A stretch of 64,000 bases of DNA from Clostridia bacterium (GTDB taxonomy: Bacteria > Bacillota > Clostridia > Oscillospirales > Acutalibacteraceae): positions 46,771 through 110,770 of the forward strand of contig JAFRRP010000077.1 in assembly GCA_017428085.1 (NCBI GenBank), given 5' to 3'. Positions 8,698-14,918 of the stretch are shown in pieces. The translations under genes were made by a program, and so were the position numbers. The notes under the pieces were generated by a model. That model was given only the letters and a program-made list of their open reading frames with translations. It did no database searches and was not told where the DNA came from. Each line of letters begins with the position of its first letter. The first letter of the stretch is position 1.

Positions 8698-10872
8698 TTA
8701 ATGATCTCCGGCTGTTGTTGCCTGCTTGACGGACAGGCTGATCCGTTTTTTCTTTTCGTCCACACCGAGGACGACGACCTTTACCACGTCGCCCACACAG
8801 AGGACCTCGGAGGGGTGTTTGATATACCGGTCCGCGATCTCCGAAATGTGGACGAGGCCGTCCTGATGGACGCCGATGTCCACAAACGCGCCGAAGTCGA
8901 TCACGTTGCGTACCGTGCCGGAGAGGACCATGCCGGGGCGCAGTTCCCTCAGCTCCATCACGTCCGTGCGCAGGATCGGCTGCGGCAGGCTGTCGCGGAT
9001 ATCCCGCCCCGGCTTTTGCAGCTCCGCGATCACGTCCCGCAGGGTGGGCACGCCCACGCCCAGCGCCGCGGCGGCCCTGCTCTCTCCGTACGCTTTGGCC
9101 TCGTCGGCGAGCTTCGTCAGTTTTTGTGCTTTGACGTCCTCCATGCTGTGCCCCAGCAGCGCCAGCAGTCCCTTGGCCGCGTCGTAGGATTCCGGGTGTA
9201 CGGCGGTGTTGTCGAGGATGTTTCTGCTTTCCGGCACCCGCAGGAAGCCGGCGCACTGCTCGAAGGCTTTGGGGCCGAGCTTCGGCACCTTTTTGAGCTG
9301 CGCGCGGGAGGAAAACGCGCCGTTTTCTTCCCGGTAGGCGACCACGTTGGCCGCCGTGGCGGCGCTCAATCCCGAAACGCGCCGCAGCAGGGACGGGGAA
9401 GCGGTATTGAGGTCCACCCCCACCGCGTTGACGCAGTCCTCCACGACGGCGTCCAATGCGGTCTCCAGCTGCTTTTGCGGCATATCGTGCTGGTACTGTC
9501 CCACGCCGATGGCTTTGGGCTCTATCTTGACCAGCTCCGCCAGCGGGTCCTGTAATCTCCGCGCGATCGAAACCGCGGAACGCAGGTTGACGTCGTACTG
9601 CGGGAACTCCTTCGCCGCCAGTTCGGAGGCGGAATAGACCGAAGCGCCGGCTTCGGAAACGACCATATAGCTGACGGCGTTGCCCGCCTCATGCTCCGCG
9701 CGGATCAGCTCCACGGCCATCTGCTCCGTCTCCCGGCTGGCGGTGCCGTTGCCGATGGCGATATGTTCCACGTGATGGCGGCGCACCAGCCTTGACAGCG
9801 CGGCGATAGCCTCCTTTTTCTGCCGTTCGCCGTAGGTGGGGTACACCACGGCGGTATCCAGCACCTTGCCGGTGGCGTCCACCACCGCCACCTTGCAGCC
9901 CATGCGGTAACCGGGATCGAGCCCCATGGTGACCTTGCCCTTGACCGGCGGCTGCATCAGCAGCGGTTTCAGGTTCAGCGCGAACTGGCCGATGGCGCCC
10001 TCGCAGGCTTTGTCGGTCAGGTCGCCCCGCAGCTCCCGCTCCGCGGACGGAAAGATCAGTCTGTCGTAGGCGTCTTCCGCGGCGGCCTCCACAAAGGACG
10101 CGGCGGCGGAACCGGGCTTGACCGCAAAACGGAAGACCTCCCGCAGCGCGAGTTCTTCATCCAGCTCCACGGCGACCTTCAGACACTTTTCCTTCTCCCC
10201 GCGGTTGATCGCGAGGATCTGGTACCCCTGCAGCCGGGAAACCGGCCGGGTGAAATCATAATACAGACTGTAGACGGAATCCTCCTCCGTCGCGGCTTCG
10301 GTGTAAAGCGCCGCTTTTGCCTGCAGCAGTCCGCGCAGCGCTTTTCGCAGATCGGCGTCGTCGGAGATCCATTCCGCGATGATATCCGACGCGCCCGCCA
10401 GCGCGTCCTCCGTCGTCTCCACGCCCTTTTTCGGGTCGATATACGCCCGCGCGGCGGCTTCCGGCCGGGGACAATCCCGTTTCTGGGCAAACAGCAGCGC
10501 CGCCAGCGGTTCCAGCCCCTTTTCTTTTGCAACTGTCGCCCTCGTGCGGCGTTTTTGTTTATACGGGCGGTAGAGATCCTCCAGCTCGGACAGCGTGGCA
10601 CATCTGCCAAGCGCGGCTTTCAGCTCCTCCGTCAGTTTTCCCTGCTCCTCAATGGAGCGTTCGATCGTCTGTCGGCGTTCGTCCAGCGACCGCAGATACC
10701 CCAGCCGCGTTTCCAGCGTGCGGAGCGTCGTGTCGTCCATGGAACCGTGCAGCTCCTTGCGGTAACGGGCGATAAAGGGGATCGTGTTGCCGTCGTCCAG
10801 CAGCGCGATCACATTTTCTATTTGTTTCGGCTCGCGTCCCAGCTCGTCGGCGAGGATCCTGATCATGTCCAT
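8698..10872 (-). CDS. tex: Tex, S1-domain RNA-binding accessory protein
   Basis: A 724-residue protein of the usual Tex length. The N-terminal helical domain starts MDMIRILADELGREP. A YqgF/RNase H-like domain contains GLDPGYRMGCKVAVVD. A helix-hairpin-helix region includes VGVDLNTASPSLLRRVSGL and LKKVPKLGPKAFEQCAGFL. The C-terminal S1 domain (VLSGTVRNVIDFGAFVDIGV, then HISEI) fills about residues 640-715. Tex proteins bind RNA and influence transcription and translation fidelity in the cytoplasm. AAGGAGA lies upstream of the start and a good promoter lies at 10908-10936. The gene is complete and unremarkable. Confidence 0.95.
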   Translation of the reverse strand: MDMIRILADELGREPKQIENVIALLDDGNTIPFIARYRKELHGSMDDTTLRTLETRLGYLRSLDERRQTIERSIEEQGKLTEELKAALGRCATLSELEDLYRPYKQKRRTRATVAKEKGLEPLAALLFAQKRDCPRPEAAARAYIDPKKGVETTEDALAGASDIIAEWISDDADLRKALRGLLQAKAALYTEAATEEDSVYSLYYDFTRPVSRLQGYQILAINRGEKEKCLKVAVELDEELALREVFRFAVKPGSAAASFVEAAAEDAYDRLIFPSAERELRGDLTDKACEGAIGQFALNLKPLLMQPPVKGKVTMGLDPGYRMGCKVAVVDATGKVLDTAVVYPTYGERQKKEAIAALSRLVRRHHVEHIAIGNGTASRETEQMAVELIRAEHEAGNAVSYMVVSEAGASVYSASELAAKEFPQYDVNLRSAVSIARRLQDPLAELVKIEPKAIGVGQYQHDMPQKQLETALDAVVEDCVNAVGVDLNTASPSLLRRVSGLSAATAANVVAYREENGAFSSRAQLKKVPKLGPKAFEQCAGFLRVPESRNILDNTAVHPESYDAAKGLLALLGHSMEDVKAQKLTKLADEAKAYGESRAAAALGVGVPTLRDVIAELQKPGRDIRDSLPQPILRTDVMELRELRPGMVLSGTVRNVIDFGAFVDIGVHQDGLVHISEIADRYIKHPSEVLCVGDVVKVVVLGVDEKKKRISLSVKQATTAGDH

Positions 10873-10907
10873 GTTTGAATGACTCTCCTTGGTATTTGCT
10901 TACCGCT

Positions 10908-10936
10908 ATTATAATCGAACCACCCGATTTTTTCAA
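10908..10936 (-). promoter_or_regulatory. Sigma-A-like promoter of tex
   Basis: The minus strand shows TTGAAA, a 17-nt spacer and TATAAT (10936 to 10908). It sits about 35 nt upstream of the tex start. Confidence 0.6.
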
Positions 10937-10989
10937 TCCGAAAAGAAAAACAGTCTGATCTTTTTAAAAATCCGCAAAAAAATGAACCG

Positions 10990-11125
10990 CCGAGCAGGTG
11001 GATAAAAAGACCGCCCTTGAACGACGTCGCAGGCGGATAGTATTGCGTTCGCAAATAAAAAGGGATCCTGCCGTTTTTTTGTAAAAACACAAAAAAAGTG
11101 TACCGAATTTTGACAGGATCCCAAT
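10990..11125. repeat. Intergenic repeat (CCGCCCTTGAAC type), copy 1
   Basis: A block beginning AAAAGACCGCCCTTGAACG and running through GTCGCAGGCGGA, TGCGTT and ATAAAAAGGG is repeated with divergence at 14705-14790. Inside it GGGATCCTG (11062-11070) pairs with CAGGATCCC (11114-11122). This is part of a 573-bp gene-free stretch (10873-11445) that also holds the left island repeat and the second GGCTGTTAC element. No gene is evident there. Confidence 0.5.
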
Positions 11126-11221
11126 TTTATATAATACGCTTGTTCAACCCATGAACACTTTCCCTTCACTCCATGCTTTTCTAACCTTCTCGCCGAGTTT
11201 GTAATAGCTGTTGCTGAAAGA

Positions 11222-11362
11222 TTCTTGACCATTTTCTTTCTTTTGGTTGGAAAATCGGTTGGAAAGCAGCTCCGCGAGCAACTCATTCAGCAACAAGTCA
11301 AGGGTACAAACGCAGACAAAAAAGCGCTGAACCGTTGATATGCAACAAGTTCAGCACTTTGG
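11222..11362. repeat. Left direct repeat of the tRNA-Tyr-associated island
   Basis: A 141-bp segment from TTCTTGACCATTTTC to CAGCACTTTGG repeats at 17734-17875 in the same orientation with high identity, roughly 85% by eye. It includes a hairpin (GCTGAAC / GTTCAGC with inner GTTG / CAAC) which on the minus strand is followed by a T-run. Next to tRNA-Tyr this hairpin is the natural tRNA terminator. Here it is a copy without a tRNA, which suggests an attachment-site duplication. Confidence 0.65.
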
Positions 11363-11448
11363 CTGTTACGTACTAAAAAGATCCACTTCGTTTTTGCCGC
11401 AAACCGACCATGAAATCGTATTTTTATATCATTTTTTAAAAAAAGTTA
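11361..11448 (+). repeat. GGCTGTTAC intergenic element, copy 2 of 3
   Basis: It begins exactly where the island repeat ends (shared GG). The blocks GGCTGTTACGTAC, AAAAGATCCACTTCGTTTTT and GCAAACCGACC match copy 3, and it ends in T-rich then A-rich DNA. Confidence 0.6.
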
Positions 11449-11478
11449 AGGCAACACCGCACAGAAAACGGTGTTGCC
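11434..11478 (-). terminator. Rho-independent terminator
   Basis: Arms GGCAACACCG (11450-11459) and CGGTGTTGCC (11469-11478) are followed on the minus strand by TTAACTTTTTTT. The broken alpha/beta hydrolase reads into this hairpin. Confidence 0.7.
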
Positions 11479-11727
11479 ATAGATCTTTTCCTGCCTGTAT
11501 TTTTCTTTTAAGTACAGTACCACCGCCTTTAGGTCGGCCAGCATGATATCGAGCAAAAGCGGCGCGCGTGAAGCGCTGAATCCTGCGCCGCGCTGATCCC
11601 AGCAGACAACGGTATAGCATTCGGACAGTTCCGCGCTGGATTTTTTGATCAGCGGACGGTCCGGCAAACCTGCGCCGCCGTGGACAATGAGAAGGACCGG
11701 ATTGGAGTCGTCGGTGCTGAGCGTCAT
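11446..11727 (-). pseudogene. Truncated alpha/beta hydrolase (prolyl iminopeptidase-like)
   Basis: The 93 codons encode the N-terminal third of an alpha/beta hydrolase. NPVLLIVHGGAG is the oxyanion HGG(P)G-type motif, VVCWDQRGAGFS is the conserved DQRG(S/A)G strand, and YLKEKYRQEKIY is the helix before the nucleophile elbow. The GHSWG nucleophile motif should follow but is missing. The frame instead runs directly into the terminator hairpin at 11450. A stop lies immediately upstream in frame, so the N-terminus is also eroded. The family hydrolyses esters or N-terminal prolines. This copy cannot be active and marks a deletion edge next to the island repeat. Confidence 0.7.
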
Positions 11728-11892
11728 CAGATTCTATCGAATATTGTTGATTGTCCTGGACGATGACGCAGGACATCCATGCACAGTATTGGAAAGATGG
11801 ATCGGAGATCTATTACACCCTTCGAAGTGAAGTGATGCGCGGCATGTTAACACACAAAAGTAACGTCTGTCGCTGCCTCGGCAAACTGGAAT

Positions 11893-12411
11893 TCATCGCA
11901 GCTCTTCCGGTGTCATTCTGTATAAAGAATCAACCAGTTGTTCTTTTGGTAAACCTCCATCTCCGATAACCCATTTGTCTATTGTTGCGGCACATCCTTC
12001 TGCCAGAAAATCTGTCATAAAATCAATCTCAGCGGGTATCGACGCGCCCGTTCTGAACTTCTCGCGATAAATAGCAAGATAAAACTGCTTAGAACACTGC
12101 TTCACAAAATTCCTGAAGGAATTGATTCCCTCTACATCTACAACGCCACCAAAATACTCTTTATTTTTCAGCACAGAATCCACGATCGCTTCTGTTTTTT
12201 CTCTGCCGCTCAATTCCGAATTTGATAAGATATCTCGATTGGTTTCCAGGTAGTAATAGTTCATGATGTCATATTTGTCTTTGAAATGCCGGTAAAAGGT
12301 TCCTCTGGAGCAGTGTGCGCGGTCTATGATATTCTGTACAGTGATTTTGTCAAACCTCTGCTCTGCCAACAGCTGCTTCATGGCTTCTACGATGATTCCT
12401 TTCGTGTCCAT
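11893..12411 (-). CDS. TetR-family transcriptional regulator
   Basis: A 172-residue protein with an N-terminal TetR helix-turn-helix (ITVQNIIDRAHCSRGTFYRHF, residues about 23-43) and a variable ligand domain. AAGGAG lies 8 nt before the start. It is divergent from the Old-Yellow-Enzyme-like gene with a 129-bp shared control region, the usual layout of a TetR repressor controlling a detoxifying reductase. Base composition of this pair is clearly more AT-rich than the tex or opp genes, which fits acquisition by transfer as part of the island. The ligand is unknown. Confidence 0.9.
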   Translation of the reverse strand: MDTKGIIVEAMKQLLAEQRFDKITVQNIIDRAHCSRGTFYRHFKDKYDIMNYYYLETNRDILSNSELSGREKTEAIVDSVLKNKEYFGGVVDVEGINSFRNFVKQCSKQFYLAIYREKFRTGASIPAEIDFMTDFLAEGCAATIDKWVIGDGGLPKEQLVDSLYRMTPEELR

Positions 12412-12433
12412 ATCATGCTCCTTGGGCTATACA

Positions 12434-12508
12434 ATCATTGCTTTTTGTTCTATTTTATACATTATATCATTGCTGTCTCTTTTTTTCAATACTTCGTGGG
12501 ATTATAAT
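12434..12508. promoter_or_regulatory. Divergent TetR/reductase control region
   Basis: On the minus strand TTGAAA (12489-12484), a 17-nt spacer and TATAAT (12466-12461, extended TGA) form a strong promoter for the regulator. On the plus strand TATAAT at 12503-12508 precedes the reductase with a poor -35. The direct repeat ATCATTGCT at 12434-12442 and 12466-12474 brackets the regulator start region and is a candidate operator. Confidence 0.5.
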
Positions 12509-12540
12509 AACAGCAAGCTATCAGAAACGAGGAACCGAAT

Positions 12541-13533
12541 ATGCCAGGTATTTTTACTCCCCTCCAGATAAAAGGCAAAACGCTAAAAAACCGCATTGTA
12601 ATGGGAGCCGCAGAACGCGTTGGCTTTACTTATGAAGACGGTCTTATGGGCGAAGATGTTATACAGGAATATGAAACATTGGCTCAGAATAATATCGGTC
12701 TGATGATCACACAAAGTCTTGTCATCTCCCCGGAAGATGCTGTTGCCTGTGGATTTCCGGTTCCGGGAATTTATAAACCCGGTCATGTCACACCGCTTAA
12801 GAGAATTGTTGACGCCGCCCATAAAAATGGCTCTATATTGATCGCCCAACTCGGCATTGCAATTCGGTATTCACCACGTTGGTCAACCAAAGATTTAGAA
12901 GATTTGCTGGCCCGTTATCTTTACAGCGCCAAACTGTGCGTAGAGGCTGGTGTGGACGGCATCGAGATTCATGGAGCACATAACGTAACCCTGAACCATA
13001 TCCTGTCGCAACGAACAAACGGCCGTCATGACCGCTATAGCGATGGTTTGAATCTTGTTCGCGAGATGGTAACCGGGATTCGTAATATTGCCCCTGAAAA
13101 TCTTATTCTATCTTTTCGGATGGGCTGTTGTTTTGACTGGGACAAAGATATCCGTATGGCAAAAGCAATTGAAGAAATGGGCTTTGATCTCCTCAATGTT
13201 TCCGTTGGCGTACAAGAGGGATATGCTCCGGGAATCCCGGCAGACTATGAATATACACCCATGACCTATGCCGCATCTCTGCTGAAAAAGTATGTCAGCA
13301 TCCCGGTGATCGCAGCATGGGGCATTGAGACGCTGAATCGCGGTGACAGGCTGATTCGGAATGGAAATGCTGATTTGACTGCTTATGCAAAACCGTTCTT
13401 AGCTGATCCGGAATTCGTGCTCAAAAGTAAAAACAACATGGATTATAAACCGTGCTTTGGCTGCCGCAGCTGTCAGTGGTACAGCGATGGAAGCAGATGT
13501 CCTGGACGAAAAAGGGCACACAAAACAACATGA
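12541..13533 (+). CDS. NADH:flavin oxidoreductase, Old Yellow Enzyme family (single-domain)
   Basis: A 330-residue FMN TIM-barrel. TPLQIKGKTLKNRIVMG is the N-terminal phosphate-proximal strand. GVDGIEIHGAHNVTLNHILSQRTN matches the conserved H-A-H...L..FLSP..N region. PVIAAWGIETLNRG is the FMN phosphate loop. The C-terminus has a Cys cluster (CFGCRSC, then RCPG) resembling the Fe-S region of enoate/2,4-dienoyl-CoA reductases, but the NAD-binding half of those enzymes is absent. It reduces activated C=C bonds, substrate unknown. AGGA precedes the start, and a terminator follows at 13549. AT-rich and paired with the TetR gene. Confidence 0.85.
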   Translation: MPGIFTPLQIKGKTLKNRIVMGAAERVGFTYEDGLMGEDVIQEYETLAQNNIGLMITQSLVISPEDAVACGFPVPGIYKPGHVTPLKRIVDAAHKNGSILIAQLGIAIRYSPRWSTKDLEDLLARYLYSAKLCVEAGVDGIEIHGAHNVTLNHILSQRTNGRHDRYSDGLNLVREMVTGIRNIAPENLILSFRMGCCFDWDKDIRMAKAIEEMGFDLLNVSVGVQEGYAPGIPADYEYTPMTYAASLLKKYVSIPVIAAWGIETLNRGDRLIRNGNADLTAYAKPFLADPEFVLKSKNNMDYKPCFGCRSCQWYSDGSRCPGRKRAHKTT

Positions 13534-13548
13534 GAGATTGTTTTATCT

Positions 13549-13578
13549 GACCGCCAGAATGACTGGCGGTCGGTTTTT
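13549..13578 (+). terminator. Terminator of the reductase gene
   Basis: Arms GACCGCCAG and CTGGCGGTC enclose a 5-nt loop and are followed by GGTTTTT on the plus strand, 16 nt after the stop. Confidence 0.8.
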
Positions 13579-13670
13579 CCGAGAAAACATAAACCGAAAA
13601 ATCCCGATTTGTCGATCTCTTTATTCCTTTTCTATATATACGCGAATACTGTGTTTTTTCAATCCTTAAA

Positions 13671-13715
13671 CGCGAAAAAGGCCCTCGGCATTGGCTTCCT
13701 GCCGCTGCCGAGGGC
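13671..13715 (-). terminator. Terminator of the SGNH gene
   Basis: Arms GCCCTCGGCA (13681-13690) and TGCCGAGGGC (13706-13715) are followed on the minus strand by CCTTTTT. This is about 45 nt downstream of the stop at 13758. Confidence 0.75.
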
Positions 13716-13757
13716 TTCATGTTATCTCACGTATATCAAAGACTTCCGAACTCCTTT

Positions 13758-14402
13758 TTATTGAATCGTAATGAAATCCAAAAGCTGTTTTTCAAGCTCC
13801 GGTCTCCACCAATCGCGATAACCGGCCTTGGTCGGATGAATATCGTCCTGCATATAGAGATCTCTCAGCTCGTCCGGGATCTGATTGAAATTCTCGTCGT
13901 TCCACAAATCGAGAATACCGATACCGTATTTCTCTTTCAGCTCATACAAGCGCTTTACCATCGCGTCGTACCGGTCGCTGTTGTAATGAGACCCGGTAAA
14001 GAACAAAATCGGGCAGTTCCATGTGTCTCTGGCATAGTTGATGATAAATTCGATCGCACCGGTAACGGTAGAGGTATCGTATCCGCTGCCGCTGCAGATC
14101 TCCCCGAGCGGTATTTCCTGTGAGGCGTCGTTCGTGGAAAGCTGACAGATAAACAGGTCGTAACGCGTGTTTCTGTCAAGTTTTTTCAGTCTGCTGACAT
14201 AGGACAGATTCCCGGTGTCCGCAAGCGTCGTGCCGCTGACGGCTTCTTTTGTGAAAGAACACCCGAACCGTGCGCCAAAGTATTCCGGGATGGAACACGC
14301 CTGCGAATCATATCCGTAAACGACGGAAGAACCGAGCACACAGATATTCTTGTCTTTCAACGGTGTATCGATTTGTTCAATTGCGTCAAAACCGTATTTC
14401 AT
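13758..14402 (-). CDS. SGNH/GDSL hydrolase
   Basis: A 214-residue protein starting MKYGFDAIEQ. The nucleophile block is NICVLGSSVVYG (Ser in GSS), the block III equivalent is QLSTNDAS, and the catalytic Asp/His lie in QDDIHPTKAGYRDWW. No signal peptide. The start at 14402 was chosen because GAGGGG precedes it; the frame stays open further upstream but runs antisense through a tRNA-like fragment. It is inside the putative island and not next to a glycosidase, unlike the other SGNH genes here. Probably an acetyl or acyl esterase. Confidence 0.8.
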   Translation of the reverse strand: MKYGFDAIEQIDTPLKDKNICVLGSSVVYGYDSQACSIPEYFGARFGCSFTKEAVSGTTLADTGNLSYVSRLKKLDRNTRYDLFICQLSTNDASQEIPLGEICSGSGYDTSTVTGAIEFIINYARDTWNCPILFFTGSHYNSDRYDAMVKRLYELKEKYGIGILDLWNDENFNQIPDELRDLYMQDDIHPTKAGYRDWWRPELEKQLLDFITIQ

Positions 14403-14473
14403 GCTGTTCCCCTCATAGGATGCCGTGATGAGATCAAGAGGAAATTCTCTCGATTTCTGCCCTGAAACGGTTG

Positions 14474-14493
14474 CTTCGGTGGTTCGAATCCAC
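14474..14493 (+). repeat. tRNA-Tyr T-arm fragment
   Basis: Twenty nucleotides ending GGTTCGAATCCAC are identical to the variable/T-arm junction and T-arm of the tRNA-Tyr at 17885-17904 (opposite strand). The rest of the tRNA is absent, so this is a scar rather than a gene. It lies in the 516-bp gene-free stretch 14403-14918. Confidence 0.5.
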
Positions 14494-14552
14494 AAAGCCC
14501 CTCAAGTATCACTGAAAATTTACTGCAAAAAATTGCCCGAAAAACGGCGAAA

Positions 14553-14579
14553 ACCCTTGCTGTGCAAGGGTTTTCGGGG
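14553..14579. terminator. Stable hairpin, possible terminator
   Basis: Perfect arms CGAAAACCCTTG / CAAGGGTTTTCG with a short loop. The minus strand continues CCGTTTTTC. It follows the tRNA fragment and precedes GGCTGTTAC copy 3. Confidence 0.5.
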
Positions 14580-14606
14580 GTGGATCTTTTTAAGACCGCA
14601 ACACTT

Positions 14607-14690
14607 GGCTGTTACGTACCTAAAAGATCCACTTCGTTTTGCAGCAAAACGACCGCATGATCATCATTTTTTTATTTTTAAAAATCTAAT
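14607..14690 (+). repeat. GGCTGTTAC intergenic element, copy 3 of 3
   Basis: GGCTGTTACGTACC, AAAAGATCCACTTCGTTTT and GCAAAACGACCGC match copy 2, with a T-rich/A-rich end. The upstream GTGGATCTTTTTA (14579-14591) can pair with TAAAAGATCCAC (14621-14632). It is followed at 14705-14790 by the second copy of the CCGCCCTTGAAC repeat. Confidence 0.6.
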
Positions 14691-14835
14691 AAAGGCTGAC
14701 AGGAAAACAAAACGACCGCCCTTGAACCGCGTCAAAGGGGGAATCGCTGCGTTTGGCGATAAAAATGGGGACCTGTCGCATTTGGACATTCTAACTAAAA
14801 ATATATCAAATTTCGATGGGATTCCATCGTTTTTA

Positions 14836-14864
14836 TTGCAATTCGAGTTTTTTTATAGTATACT
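14836..14864 (+). promoter_or_regulatory. Sigma-A-like promoter of the large secreted protein
   Basis: TTGCAA (14836-14841), a 17-nt spacer and TATACT (14859-14864) lie about 55 nt upstream of the start at 14919. Confidence 0.6.
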
Positions 14865-14918
14865 GATTTTGAAGCAACTCTGTAAATAAACTACATAAAC
14901 AGACAGGAGGAATGATTG

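Noticed and set aside
8634..8765. Upstream-extended alpha-galactosidase start
   Set aside because: It overlaps the end of tex and lacks a ribosome binding site, while GGGAGG precedes 8633.
11222..11362. Short protein gene in the island repeat (ELLSNRFS-type frame)
   Set aside because: Both copies share a frame with synonymous differences, but neither has a convincing start, and the region is better explained as duplicated tRNA-flanking DNA; kept only as a remark.
14440..14510. Functional tRNA at the T-arm-like sequence
   Set aside because: No acceptor, D or anticodon arms can be built around the 20-nt identity; only a fragment is present.
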